This document shows, in pieces, positions 18,510-27,411 of a stretch of 64,000 nucleotides of DNA (position 1 is its first letter; every line of letters starts with the position of its first letter). Location of the stretch: NCBI RefSeq assembly GCF_030209755.1, contig NZ_JARVRH010000010.1, forward strand, positions 347,656 through 411,655, read 5' to 3'. The stretch comes from Arthrobacter sp. efr-133-TYG-118. Its GTDB lineage: Bacteria; Actinomycetota; Actinomycetes; Actinomycetales; Micrococcaceae. Below the pieces are notes generated by a model. It worked only from the letters and a program-made list of their open reading frames with translations. It was not told the origin of the DNA and made no database searches. A program made the position numbers and the translations under genes.

Positions 18510-18830
18510 CTAGTGAGCGGCTTTGTAGCGCTCGATTACGTCGGCCTGAATGCGGCCCCGACTGTTGATCGGAATACCATTCTCAATCGCCCAAGCGCGG
18601 ATAGCCTTAGTGTCGGTGCCGATAGCAGTAGCCCGGCGTGGAGGCGTCTTCACTCGCCCCACTTTGCGGGCAGCTGCCGTGAATTTGCTCACAGATTCAC
18701 GCAGTTCGTTTGCATGGGCCGTATTGAGGTCGATAACGTATTCCACGCCATCCAGTCCGAACAGTACGGTTTCATCGGCCGTAGAGCCATCCAGGTCATC
18801 TTCCAAAAGTGTGACTATTTTCTGTGCCAT
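18510..18830 (-). CDS. lsr2: Lsr2-family nucleoid-associated silencer
   Basis: The 106-residue protein is of normal Lsr2 length. The N-terminal dimerisation domain begins MAQKIVTLLEDDLDGSTADE. The C-terminal AT-hook-like domain contains IRAWAIENG and the minor-groove-binding RGR triplet in NSRGRIQADV. Lsr2 coats AT-rich, foreign DNA and silences it, the actinobacterial counterpart of H-NS. A copy on an accessory element may mask the element's own genes in the host. It is 12 bases downstream of the unknown gene at 18843 and probably cotranscribed with it. Confidence 0.93.
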   Translation of the reverse strand: MAQKIVTLLEDDLDGSTADETVLFGLDGVEYVIDLNTAHANELRESVSKFTAAARKVGRVKTPPRRATAIGTDTKAIRAWAIENGIPINSRGRIQADVIERYKAAH

Positions 18831-18842
18831 AAATCAAGGTTA

Positions 18843-19721
18843 TCACCTGCGGATAATCTCGATGTTTGTCTCATCGAGTTTCTTGGTCGTGTCTACGAGA
18901 GCCTTGCTAAACGTTGCACTGAGCATGTAGCCACCCGACCTCTTAATAAGAAAGTCGTTTGCAACCTCTTGGCGCTTTGTGTTCGTAGTCGCCATTTGCC
19001 AAGCGTGCTTTTGCCATAGCTCCGCAGCGACTTCGTCCAGTTCAGGAGCCAGGGATCGTTCAACTTGAAGGGCCACCCTCTCAACTTGGAGCGCCGCGCG
19101 GGCGATGGCTCGTTCAGCCGTCCAATCGTCAGTCTCGTGCTCACTGCCGGCTATCAGCGCGAGACCCAAACTCTTGCGTTTCCGCACCGGCGCGGCCCGG
19201 AACTCCGGTGATTCGGCGAGGAAGTTGATCAGTGCTTCGGACGCTACTTCTTGTGCCTTGCTTTGTGCGGACGATTCCAGCTGTACTTCAAGATTGGCTT
19301 TATCAATCTCGGCCGTCAGTTTTTGTCGCCAATCGGGCGTGTCGGTGGTCCAGCCGTAAGTCAGGCCGTTAGCCGCCCATCGCAGCCAAAGCCGTTCAGG
19401 TTCACCGTTGTGCTTGCCCGCGCTCTTGATCAGGCGGTCGCGTTTCCTGGCCGCAGCTGAGTCGTTCGGGTCACCGTACGGCGCATCCTCATCGAGCAGT
19501 TCTGCAGAATCGAAAACTTCCAGATCGAGCGAGATGAACGGTGCTCCCGTAATCACGGCAATATCTATGGCCTCTTCGATACCAACGCTGTCGTCGTCGA
19601 TGATTACCTCCGCGACGTTCATGTAGAGAGCATTGAAGCTTCGTAGATTCCGGGCTGTGGCTAGCTCTGGCGCTCGTGCGGCCATCACTGCCAGGTCTGC
19701 TGAAGTTGGGCTGGTCGTCAT
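18843..19721 (-). CDS. Uncharacterised protein cotranscribed with lsr2
   Basis: The 292-residue protein is acidic at the N-terminus (LDLEVFDSAELLDEDAPYGD) and basic and helical in the second half (LQVERVALQVERSLAPELDEV). No catalytic motif stands out. The start at 19721 is preferred over a longer frame because a TATAGT hexamer sits exactly 7 bases upstream, as expected for a leaderless actinobacterial transcript. Because lsr2 follows immediately, it may share its control. Confidence 0.6.
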   Translation of the reverse strand: MTTSPTSADLAVMAARAPELATARNLRSFNALYMNVAEVIIDDDSVGIEEAIDIAVITGAPFISLDLEVFDSAELLDEDAPYGDPNDSAAARKRDRLIKSAGKHNGEPERLWLRWAANGLTYGWTTDTPDWRQKLTAEIDKANLEVQLESSAQSKAQEVASEALINFLAESPEFRAAPVRKRKSLGLALIAGSEHETDDWTAERAIARAALQVERVALQVERSLAPELDEVAAELWQKHAWQMATTNTKRQEVANDFLIKRSGGYMLSATFSKALVDTTKKLDETNIEIIRR

Positions 19722-19728
19722 AGTGAGG

Positions 19729-19734
19729 ACTATA
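19729..19734 (-). promoter_or_regulatory. Probable -10 box of a leaderless promoter
   Basis: TATAGT on the minus strand lies 7 bases before the ATG at 19721, the normal distance from -10 to transcription start, and there is no ribosome site. The -35 region is weak (TCTAAC at 17-base spacing). Confidence 0.5.
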
Positions 19735-19877
19735 GGGGATGGAACTGGCAGGTTAGACCCTCTACCCCCATCCGGCAAAGCAACCAAACTGCGACGCCAA
19801 GGGGGGATTCTCGTTTTTTGTCTTCCGAAGGGGCTAGGTTATGCCTAAAGCAATTGCTTCATCGCTAGGGAGGAACC

Positions 19878-20372
19878 ATGGAGATCTCAGCAAAAGGGCG
19901 CAGCGGCCAGATGTTCTTCGACGGAGCGTTCGTCACGATCACCCATGAGGGCTTCACGGCCAAAGCCACTCACGGCTTCGGCGGAGGTAAGAAATCAATT
20001 CCGATCAGGAGTATTGGCGCTGTGCAGTTCAAGCCAGCCACCTCGATGTTTCTTGGATACATCCAGCTCTCAATCATCGGTGAGAACGCCAGGGGCTACC
20101 GAGCGGCGACTCTCTCCGGTGTGTCACGAAACACTGATATTGCCAAGGACGAAAACGCAATCCTGTTCGCAAAGAAGGATACGAAGGATTTTGAAGCTTT
20201 GGCGGATGCTATTCGCGCCGCCATAGCCGCCCCGCCCACTGGTGCAGCTCCGCAGATTGTCGAAGCTGACCCGCTCAAGCAGATCGAAAGGCTCGCATCG
20301 CTCTTGGAGGCAGGTCACATCACCCAGGAAGAGTACGACGCTAAGAAGGGTGAGATACTTGACCGGCTCTAA
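19878..20372 (+). CDS. DUF4429/SHOCT-domain protein
   Basis: The 164-residue protein begins at ATG after GGGAGGAACC. Residues ~5-115 form a PH-like DUF4429 domain (MFFDGAFVTITHEGF, then IPIRSIGAVQFKPA). The C-terminal ~30 residues are a SHOCT motif (IERLASLLEAGHITQEEYDAKK). Both domains are common in actinobacteria; SHOCT often caps oligomerising or membrane-linked proteins. The biochemical role is unknown. It is transcribed alone. Confidence 0.85.
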   Translation: MEISAKGRSGQMFFDGAFVTITHEGFTAKATHGFGGGKKSIPIRSIGAVQFKPATSMFLGYIQLSIIGENARGYRAATLSGVSRNTDIAKDENAILFAKKDTKDFEALADAIRAAIAAPPTGAAPQIVEADPLKQIERLASLLEAGHITQEEYDAKKGEILDRL

Positions 20373-20574
20373 TCCAAAGCTCAGCTGTCCAAATGCTGAA
20401 CTAGCTACCGACCCCGAGGGCAACGCGTCCGATCTGCACTCTTTGGATAACAAGGAGTGATCTCTCCCGTAGCTTCGCCCGGCGCGCGGCTAATGTGAAT
20501 GATCCGGGCCTGTGATCACGCACATCGGGTCGCTATTCGGCGTCGAGGGAAGTTTCCCTGACTGTCTTGGCTGT

Positions 20575-21810
20575 TCACCAGTTCTGAGGATGCTGTCGTT
20601 TCCAATCTCTCCATTCGTCGAAGCTCAGGTCGGGGCGTTCGCCTTGAGGTAGCAAGATACGGCGGAACGGATCGGATTCTTCGAGGTGGGTCTTTGACCA
20701 CTCGAGGTACTCGCCGAGGATCTCGGCATATTCATGCTTGGTTCCGCGCTGCTCGACTGCTTCGCGCAGGCCAGCGACTACCTCCGCTAGCTCACGGTGC
20801 CGTACGAACTCGTCCCGGAGCTGTTCAAGCGTCTTGAGCCAACTGCCGTATCGAGCCGCGCGGTTCCGGAGTTCCTGAGCGCGGCGCTGCTCTTCGAGTC
20901 GTTCGATGTCCATCTGGCGTCGGCGTTCAGCAGCTTTCCTGGCGTCGACAGACATCTGCTCGACCTTCTCGATGGCACGCAGGAGCTTGTCTTCGATGCG
21001 GGTGGCGACAGTGTCATCGAGGGTAAGCACCTCGTAGGAGCTCGCCCGGATCTCGAGCCGCATGCGTTCGGTCGGAACGTAGTCGTACTTCGGATAGCTT
21101 TGCCAATTGTTGCGGGCTTTGTCTGCGAGCTCCTTCTCGGTCGGTACATGAGCAACGCGTTTTTGCTGCATCTTCAGGCGTATCGCGGCCGGGGCGTCTC
21201 CGGCATCGATTGAAAGGAGATCCGGGCCAGGGTATACACGGGCCCGACGGCCGGTCCATTGATCTACCTCGAAGGTCGAGGGGGTCGCGATCACGTCCCA
21301 CCCGCGGCGGGTTGCTTCCTGGGCAAGCGCGTGCAGGATGAGTAGTGCGCGCTGCCGCTGCCCCGTCTGGACGTCGAGACGAGCCTTGTGGTCGATGATC
21401 TCCCTCAACGCCTTGTGGGGACGCCGGACCTGATCCGGCATCGGGATCGTCTCGTCCTTGACGATACGCTCGGGCTTGGCCGGTGTCTCAGGCTCGGCGT
21501 TCTGATCAGAGTTCACATCGGTAGTCACCTCTTTTACGAAGCGCCCTTTCCGCTCAGGCTTCTGCCGTGCCGGCTCCTTTGGCGTTGATGCCTCCGCCTT
21601 GGGATGATGTCCGTGCTCCAGATAGAACGTCCCCGTATCGGTGATCGCGATACTCCAGCGGCCACGCCGTTTGTCGAGAGCGACGAGGCCACGGCTGTCG
21701 AGTGCGACTGCGCTCGTCTTGAAGGTGTCGTTGGGTGGGTTTTCGAGGTCACCGCCCTCGGCGACCCATTGAAGTACGAGAAGCTGTGCGTCATTGAGCG
21801 AAAGATTCAT
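20575..21810 (-). CDS. Uncharacterised actinobacterial protein with N-terminal winged-helix-like region and coiled coil
   Basis: The 411-residue protein begins with a short winged-helix-like segment (LNDAQLLVLQWVAEGGD, then SRGLVALDKRRGRW). A charged linker follows to about residue 125. Next is a conserved domain (KALREIIDHKARLDVQTGQR, and YPGPDLLSIDAG). A long coiled coil lies at about 255-340 and the C-terminus is rich in Trp (DEWRDWKRQHPQNW). Similar proteins of unknown function occur widely in actinobacteria. DNA binding is plausible but unproven. It stands alone, with no operon partner. Confidence 0.65.
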   Translation of the reverse strand: MNLSLNDAQLLVLQWVAEGGDLENPPNDTFKTSAVALDSRGLVALDKRRGRWSIAITDTGTFYLEHGHHPKAEASTPKEPARQKPERKGRFVKEVTTDVNSDQNAEPETPAKPERIVKDETIPMPDQVRRPHKALREIIDHKARLDVQTGQRQRALLILHALAQEATRRGWDVIATPSTFEVDQWTGRRARVYPGPDLLSIDAGDAPAAIRLKMQQKRVAHVPTEKELADKARNNWQSYPKYDYVPTERMRLEIRASSYEVLTLDDTVATRIEDKLLRAIEKVEQMSVDARKAAERRRQMDIERLEEQRRAQELRNRAARYGSWLKTLEQLRDEFVRHRELAEVVAGLREAVEQRGTKHEYAEILGEYLEWSKTHLEESDPFRRILLPQGERPDLSFDEWRDWKRQHPQNW

Positions 21811-22173
21811 GCGTCCAGTCTGTCCGAGAGCTCCAAGGCACAGTTCTCCGCCCTACAGCCCAGCAGTTTCCTCAAGTGCGCGGTGTGCATGGCGGATGCA
21901 TATCGTCATAAGTGGATGCCCATTGTTATACGGGGACAATTACGAGACCGTTCAGCCAGCAAGACCGGCCGTGGAGCTGCAGAGGAGGCCACCCTCGAGC
22001 TTCCACGACGACGGCACCGCGACCGGCTAAATGCTCCATTCAACATAAAGTCCCACCGCCGCCTGACGGAAAAGAAACGAACCACCTGTCTCCCATCCTC
22101 GACACACCTCATCCTGAAACACGAAGTGCACGCACCCCATACGGATCGGATGCTCCGCCCTATGGCCAGAGGA
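21811..22173. other. Intergenic stretch with no convincing gene
   Basis: The frames here overlap one another on both strands and none has a good start, ribosome site or recognisable sequence. It probably contains the promoter of the gene ending at 20575. Confidence 0.4.
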
Positions 22174-22461
22174 TCACTCCATCGGCATTTGAGCGAGTGC
22201 TCTGACACCTGCGATGAACTCCTCAGGGTCCAGCCGGACATGACTCTTTCGAGGTGCCTGGCCGCGTTTCCGAAGTTCATCTATCTTGAGTTCGATGAGG
22301 GACGGCGGGACCAAGCGCGGCTTGGTCCGGTTGACCCAAGGCCAGCGATTCGCGTCGTCGCCATCCCTTTCCGAGGCCCATTCGACGTAGTCCTGCGGTC
22401 GGAACTTAGCCTCCGCGATCACCTCGACGACGGCGTCCGGCCTGTCTTGGAACCGGAACAA
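22174..22461 (-). CDS. Small hypothetical protein, possibly a fragment
   Basis: A 95-codon frame starts at TTG. The product (AEAKFRPQDYVEWASERDGD, and VPPSLIELKIDELRKRGQAP) has protein-like composition with many charged helices. No ribosome site is evident, and upstream in-frame sequence is closed by a stop, so it may be the tail of a longer lost gene. No family is recognised. Confidence 0.35.
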   Translation of the reverse strand: MFRFQDRPDAVVEVIAEAKFRPQDYVEWASERDGDDANRWPWVNRTKPRLVPPSLIELKIDELRKRGQAPRKSHVRLDPEEFIAGVRALAQMPME

Positions 22462-22463
22462 TG

Positions 22464-22498
22464 GAAGAGCGCTTCATCCGGGAGGATGGGCGCTCTTC
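22464..22498 (-). terminator. Hairpin after the lipoprotein gene
   Basis: GAAGAGCGC and GCGCTCTTC pair, with further CATCC/GGATG pairing inside, 39 bases after the stop of the lipoprotein gene. There is no clear T-run, so it may act as an imperfect terminator or mRNA 3' stabiliser. Confidence 0.5.
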
Positions 22499-22536
22499 AT
22501 ACATTGCAGTGTTGGTCGATCCGTGACGAACCGGAC

Positions 22537-23094
22537 CTACTTCAACGTGAAGGTGACCTTGCCGATCTTGTCCATGCCGAGTTTCTCCGACGCGACGAGG
22601 TCCACCGGAGTAGTCACATCATCAAGCTCATAGGCGATCGCGTTTTCAACGGTTCCGCCCTTCTTGATTTTCGCGGTTTGACTGTCAAGGAAGCGCGGAT
22701 CTGGAAGGGAACCAACGTTGAGTTTGTTTTCCCTGTTCGGGTTGTTGTCTTGGTACGCCGTGATGTCAAAGATGAAGTCCATCGGGCTTACCTCTTTGTC
22801 ACTCAGATTTGTGGTCTGGTACCAGAAGGCGATAACGGGTTTCTTCCCGTACTCGTTGCCTGCTGCCCCTACTGGGATGACTTTGTGGTCCGTGATAGCG
22901 ATCTTCAATTTCGAAGTGGTGAGGACGCCGTCCTTGAAGGATGACTCACTCTTCGGAGCTGAAGCCGGAGCCGACTGGCTCGGTTTCGGTGTAACCGTGC
23001 TTTCCGACTGGTTGCTTGCCGCCGTTGTTCCAGAGCATGCGCTGAGCGCAATAGCAACCGACGTGCATGCGAGCACGACAAAGGACTTCTTCAT
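22537..23094 (-). CDS. DUF5067-like lipoprotein
   Basis: The 185-residue protein has a lipoprotein signal peptide with lipobox LSAC, cleaved before Cys20. A Ser/Thr/Pro-rich linker leads to about residue 55, then a beta-rich domain (KLKIAITDHKVIPVG, KPVIAFWYQTTNLSDKEVSP) of the DUF5067/immunoglobulin-like type common in Gram-positive surface lipoproteins. It would be anchored on the outer face of the membrane. Its function is unknown. Confidence 0.75.
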   Translation of the reverse strand: MKKSFVVLACTSVAIALSACSGTTAASNQSESTVTPKPSQSAPASAPKSESSFKDGVLTTSKLKIAITDHKVIPVGAAGNEYGKKPVIAFWYQTTNLSDKEVSPMDFIFDITAYQDNNPNRENKLNVGSLPDPRFLDSQTAKIKKGGTVENAIAYELDDVTTPVDLVASEKLGMDKIGKVTFTLK

Positions 23095-23402
23095 TTAATA
23101 CTTCTTCCCCCAAGCTTGCATCGCAAGCGGCCAGTGACAACCTGGATGTTATCCGAAAGTCATCACTTGAGCGTAATTCCTAGGAACCGGCGCGGTCGTG
23201 ACGAGTGCATCAATAGTCGAAAGAGACTAAACCCACGGCGAGCCAGGTCTTTGTCCATCCACACCAGACGGTAACGACCATGAGCTGCGCGGTACCGGCA
23301 TACTTCACACACCACACGGCGAGGCCGGCGTAATTGCTTACTGCGGCGGTGCTCGGCAGGGAGACCCCTCAATCGCGCTCGGAGTTCGCAGACTCTGCGA
23401 TT

Positions 23403-23624
23403 TCAGCCCTCTAAGGGTACCCACCGGTCCGTGGCATCCGCAGGTTTAGATCGGTTATTCGAGGTCGGTATGGCGAATAGAAACCCCGGGCGAATGGGTC
23501 TCCTAGTGGCAAACTCGTCGAGTCCGTGGCGTCCGAATTTACGACCGAATCCAGAGGGCTTGACGCCGCCGAACGGTAGTTCGGCGGAATCGGCCCTGAC
23601 AGAGTTGGTGAAGACCATTTTCAT
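23403..23624 (-). pseudogene. C-terminal remnant of an aldehyde dehydrogenase (GabD-like)
   Basis: The segment reading LPFGGVKPSGFGRKFGRHGL then DEFATRRPI is the C-terminal oligomerisation end of NAD(P)-dependent succinate-semialdehyde/aldehyde dehydrogenases. The catalytic Cys and Glu regions are absent upstream, so the gene is about 90 percent lost. The frame begins 9 bases from the end of the GmrSD gene, marking a recombination junction. A full-length relative is present at 55875-57356. Confidence 0.65.
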
Positions 23625-23632
23625 AATCCGAC

Positions 23633-25753
23633 TCAGTACTCTGCGTCAGCCGGTACTGAAGTTGAGATGCTCTGGAATTGCGCGCGAAGGTCCCGCAGCC
23701 GACGCCCGTCCGCTACAGCCCAGAAGTACCAGCCGTTTGTGGCCTTCTTGCGCAGGTGGTGGCCGGCCGATGACGGGGCGGTGAAACGCTTGCCATCAAG
23801 CTCGATCGATCCGTCCGACCTTACTAGCGCTTCGACGCCCTTGAAGTCGCGGTGCGTGGCGATGAGCTTGTCGCCTGGGGAAAGGAGACCAGCGGCAATC
23901 AGATGCTTGAGCTGGACCCAATCTTCCGCCTTGGCCTGGGGGTCAACTACCTGGCCTTTGTGTCCCTCAGGGACAGGCCATACCCTGAGAAGCGTTTCGA
24001 CCAGGACCTCTGTCCGGTGGTCAATGAGCGATTCACGCCACGCTTCTCCTTCGGTATCCGCGACCACGCGCCCCGTCAGACTGATCGTGTTGTGCTTGAG
24101 CATCGCGTCGCGTTTAGCCAGCCACGGGCCATTGGAGACCTTCGAGTTGAGGGGGCCGGTCAGGAGCGTCAGGTTGCCGAGGCGGTGCACATGAGCTTGA
24201 CGATCCTGCTGTTCCTCGGGAGTCTCAACCGGCCAGTTCTCCTGCCACATCTGAGGAAGGATGTGCTCGATCGGAAGCCCGGCTCGCACGACCTGGGCCT
24301 GCTTGGTTTCGGCGCGGTAGCAATTCTCGATCGCCTCAAGGAACATGCGCAGGCGAGGGCGCGGGTAGCGGCGGTAGGCGGGCTCATCCTTGAGCGCCAC
24401 CCTGATCTCGTCGTCCCCAGGCCAATACGTGCTGGAGACATTGAGACGGGTAAGGTACCCGGTGACGCGCTCGACCAGTTCGCTGGCCGCGGCGTCGGAG
24501 TTGACGTTGATGAGTTCGGCGACGATACGGCCGAGATCGGAGCCCGTGATGCGAAGGAGCTGCCGACGGATGACCCAGCTCTCGGCGGCACCGATCACGG
24601 CATCGATTACTTGCTGCGGAAGATCCCTCCCGGGTTCGTATAGCCAGAGCATGAGTGGCTTGAGAAGCTCTATGCCAGCGGCATTCATGCGGTGGAACGC
24701 CATCTCGACAGCGTCGAGGTTGCCGTCAGGCCTGAGCGAGGCTTCCGTCCACGTCTCATATAGCGCAGCTTGCTGCTTGATCACGGCGAGCAGGTCAACC
24801 ATCTTGTGCCGGGCTGTGAGCTCGACGTACGACTTGAATCTGGTGAACGTCGACTGCGGGCTGATCTCCTCACCGGTGCGAGAGATCAACCACTGGTTGA
24901 AGAAGAGCGAGCTTCGAGTCACGAAGTAGCGACCGACGCTGACCTCCTTCGTCCAGAACCTGGCCTCGAAGGGCCAGTCCTCGCGGTAGGCCTTCTTGGT
25001 GTCTCCGCCTTCAGCTTCAAGCCGCTGGAACACAAAGTTCCGGATCAGATCCGACGCCGTCAGCGGAGTCCCGCGGGCGTTGAGCGTCTCGAAGATCTCC
25101 TGTGAGTTCTCCGAGGCCTTGAGCTCGATGGTCACGAGCTGCAGATCCTCGAGCAGGACGCGGGCGAGTTCTTTGGCCCTCGTCGTGAAGACGTCTGTTC
25201 CAGGGTTCCCAAGCCATTGGGTGACAGCGGTGGTGAAATACCGATGCGCATGGACGATCCGCGACTCGTGGTGTTTGAGGTCCGAGTGGTCGACAGGTGG
25301 CTCGGCTGTCATCACTTCGAGAAAGGCATCATGATCGTTGTTGAGGTGCCGAACCTTGAGCGGGCTTTCATCGTCCTCGATGAAGCTCTCGGAGTTGTGC
25401 GTCAGGCCTTCGAGCTGGCTGGCGTACTTCGAAAGCCCAGCCTGCGCGAAGATCGCGCACGTCGCGTCGGCGAGCAGCTGTAACGTCGTCAGTCGCTGCT
25501 GGCCGTCAATGACATTCCAGGTGGTGAGCCGTGCGCTCTCGGCTTCATGCGCCTGGAGCACCACGGCTCCCAGGAAGTGCTGGGGTGCGAGGTGCGGCTC
25601 ACTGATGCGCAGCTCCGCCACTCTGCGAATATCCTTCCACAGCGGTTCCCACTGCTCATCCTCCTTCCAGACGTAGGGCCGCTGAAATAACGGGATCACG
25701 AAATGCTGTGGCAGGTTGAACAGCTGAAGCGGCGTTCGCTTGAAGGTCTCCAC
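23633..25753 (-). CDS. GmrSD-type DUF262/DUF1524 defence nuclease with RAMA-like C-terminus
   Basis: The 706-residue protein starts METFKRTPL. The DUF262 domain (residues ~1-250) has FQRPYVW near 23-29 and the NTP-binding DGQQRLTTL near 82. The DUF1524 His-Me/HNH domain (~470-560) has IEHILPQ followed by RLGNLTLL and a downstream Asn. The last ~85 residues (GLLSPGDKLIATHRDFKGVE, then TNGWYFWAV) resemble the RAMA domain that reads modified bases. Fused GmrSD proteins are NTP-stimulated type IV nucleases that attack modified phage DNA. A RAMA-like end would supply extra base sensing or protein contact. It has no operon partner. Confidence 0.85.
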   Translation of the reverse strand: METFKRTPLQLFNLPQHFVIPLFQRPYVWKEDEQWEPLWKDIRRVAELRISEPHLAPQHFLGAVVLQAHEAESARLTTWNVIDGQQRLTTLQLLADATCAIFAQAGLSKYASQLEGLTHNSESFIEDDESPLKVRHLNNDHDAFLEVMTAEPPVDHSDLKHHESRIVHAHRYFTTAVTQWLGNPGTDVFTTRAKELARVLLEDLQLVTIELKASENSQEIFETLNARGTPLTASDLIRNFVFQRLEAEGGDTKKAYREDWPFEARFWTKEVSVGRYFVTRSSLFFNQWLISRTGEEISPQSTFTRFKSYVELTARHKMVDLLAVIKQQAALYETWTEASLRPDGNLDAVEMAFHRMNAAGIELLKPLMLWLYEPGRDLPQQVIDAVIGAAESWVIRRQLLRITGSDLGRIVAELINVNSDAAASELVERVTGYLTRLNVSSTYWPGDDEIRVALKDEPAYRRYPRPRLRMFLEAIENCYRAETKQAQVVRAGLPIEHILPQMWQENWPVETPEEQQDRQAHVHRLGNLTLLTGPLNSKVSNGPWLAKRDAMLKHNTISLTGRVVADTEGEAWRESLIDHRTEVLVETLLRVWPVPEGHKGQVVDPQAKAEDWVQLKHLIAAGLLSPGDKLIATHRDFKGVEALVRSDGSIELDGKRFTAPSSAGHHLRKKATNGWYFWAVADGRRLRDLRAQFQSISTSVPADAEY

Positions 25754-26038
25754 GAAGGTAATCCTGCCGTAATCGTCCGACGAATGCGGTCAGTCAACCC
25801 ACATCAGAGCAACGTGTCGACCGGCGCAGACGACTGTTTATCTACTTTTTCCTGAGTGTAGGGCGTGGCCGGGAAACGCTAGAAATGACCGTTTGCCTCG
25901 AGTGTTCCGTTAGCCGATCCTTGGGTTCTTGCGGTGATTGCAACAATTAGCTGATGGGTGTTGTCATGGCGTGGTCTTTGGCACACCGTACGCGCGGCGC
26001 GCCCGGAAGAAGTTCCTGCCGTGGGTGAGGATTGAGCC
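25754..26038. other. Intergenic region before the NERD gene
   Basis: No convincing gene is present. The region is locally A+T-richer than its surroundings (TTTATCTACTTTTTCC near 25840-25855) and presumably holds divergent promoters for the GmrSD and NERD genes. Confidence 0.3.
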
Positions 26039-26122
26039 ATGGCAAAGCTCATCCGCGGTCTAACCGTCGTGATCTACAAGCAGACCGGGTCCGTGCCGGT
26101 GATGCAAAGTGCATCTTCATGA
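26039..26122 (+). CDS. Possible 27-residue leader peptide
   Basis: A short frame (MAKLIRGLTVVIYKQTGSVP and seven more residues) has GTGAGGATTGAGCC upstream and ends in an ATGA overlap with the NERD gene start at 26119. It may couple translation to the downstream gene, which lacks its own ribosome site. It could also be a remnant of a longer gene. Confidence 0.35.
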   Translation: MAKLIRGLTVVIYKQTGSVPVMQSASS

Positions 26123-26940
26123 AGCAGATGAGGCTCCGGTACGCCGGAGCGTGTCGGTTGTGCGGTGCCTCTCTTCCGGCGGGGTCAGAAGCGATCTATG
26201 AGAGCGAGACGAAGACCGTCCGCTGCTTGGAGTGTGCCACCGAGACTACGGAAACCACGTCCACCGACCTGGAACGAGCTGATGATGAGTTGACGGCCAA
26301 TGAGTCCGGAGTAGCAGGGTCGTCCGCCCGACGCGAATATGAGCGCCGCAAGGCGAAGGACGAGGAAAGGCTTCGCGAGAAATGGGGTCGCTTCGGTGGC
26401 CTCGCGGTCGCCCTCTCTGACGAGCGGCAAAGCACCAAGGCCTGGGACCAGGGTGCGATCGGTGAGGAACGCCTCGGCGCCCGGCTAAACGCCCTGGCCA
26501 CCGATGGCTTCGCTGTCCTTCACGACCGACGCATCCCCGGTTCGAAGGCGAACATCGACCATATCGCTATAACCCGCAAAGGGATCTGGGTGATCGATGC
26601 CAAGCGGTACAAGGGACGGCCTGAACTGAAGATCGAGGGTGGCATCATTCGCCCACGCGTCGAGAAGCTCCTCGTGGGTCGGCGTGATTGCACGAAACTG
26701 GTCGATGGGGCGCTCAAACAGGTCGACGTAGTGCGCGACCTCGTCGGGGATGTGCCGGTCACCGGGGTGCTGTGCTTCGTCGAAGCCGAATGGCCCCTGA
26801 TCGGGGGCGCGTTCTCGACTCGTGGCGTTCACGTGCTTTGGCCGAAACGGTTGGCCAAAGTGCTTATGGAGCAGACAGCCGGCGACGTAGATGTGGCGAG
26901 GACGCGCGAGTCGGTAGCCTCCCGGTTCAAGCCGGCGTGA
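26119..26940 (+). CDS. NERD-domain (nuclease-related) protein with N-terminal zinc ribbon
   Basis: The 273-residue protein opens with a zinc ribbon (CRLCGASLP, then VRCLEC at about residue 35). A charged coiled region follows, then a NERD domain at about 120-225 (GEERLGARLNAL, NIDHIAITRKGIWVIDAKRY), which shares the PD-(D/E)xK fold. The Asp of NIDHI and the DAK motif would be catalytic. NERD proteins are linked to DNA processing and occur in defence islands; the specific role here is not known. The start follows the short frame at 26039 by ATGA overlap, while a longer frame to 26032 has an implausible N-terminus. Confidence 0.78.
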   Translation: MKQMRLRYAGACRLCGASLPAGSEAIYESETKTVRCLECATETTETTSTDLERADDELTANESGVAGSSARREYERRKAKDEERLREKWGRFGGLAVALSDERQSTKAWDQGAIGEERLGARLNALATDGFAVLHDRRIPGSKANIDHIAITRKGIWVIDAKRYKGRPELKIEGGIIRPRVEKLLVGRRDCTKLVDGALKQVDVVRDLVGDVPVTGVLCFVEAEWPLIGGAFSTRGVHVLWPKRLAKVLMEQTAGDVDVARTRESVASRFKPA

Positions 26941-27411
26941 CGTCAGTTGTTATGTTCGAAGCTGTTCGGAAGCGCGCTATCAGACCGGTTTCAGGCACCA
27001 GTCGTGAGGCGCAGCCGCTTCGATGATGATGGCCTTGCATCGCTTCACCTCTGGAATGCTCACTTCAGGACCTCCATCTGGCGATCCGACAATGGTTGGT
27101 AGCGGTTGACCATGTGGACCATTGTCTCGGGGGAGGTGTGCAAGAGCTAGACACGAACGACGAACCGCCGAAGGCAAAAGCAAGCGTTAGATCCGTCGGT
27201 GCCTCAAGCGATACCTCTCCCGCCACCTCTACCGCACCCTAAACGCACTCCACACCGCCGACGACACCATCCCGACCACGGCTTGACAGATAGGGAAGAT
27301 TCCCCCCCCCCAGAACAGACTGCGGGCAACTGGCAGGGCTGGTCATCACAGCCTGCATCGGGACGAATACCACTGAGTCCCAGCAGCCGGGCATCCTGAT
27401 CCCGGGCTTGT
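26941..27411. other. Intergenic stretch with fragments only
   Basis: On the minus strand at 27060-27113 there is a 17-codon start (MVNRYQPLSDRQMEVLK) that resembles the N-terminus of actinobacterial winged-helix proteins, then a stop. A run of about ten C lies at 27301-27311. I see no intact gene. Confidence 0.35.

Noticed and set aside
27060..27183. Minus-strand short frames MVNRYQPLSDRQMEVLK and a GTGA-coupled 27-codon frame
   Set aside because: The first resembles the start of an actinobacterial winged-helix protein but stops after 17 codons; too short to call a gene.
27301..27311. Run of about ten cytosines
   Set aside because: Not inside a credible gene, so no evidence for phase variation; could be a simple slippage tract.
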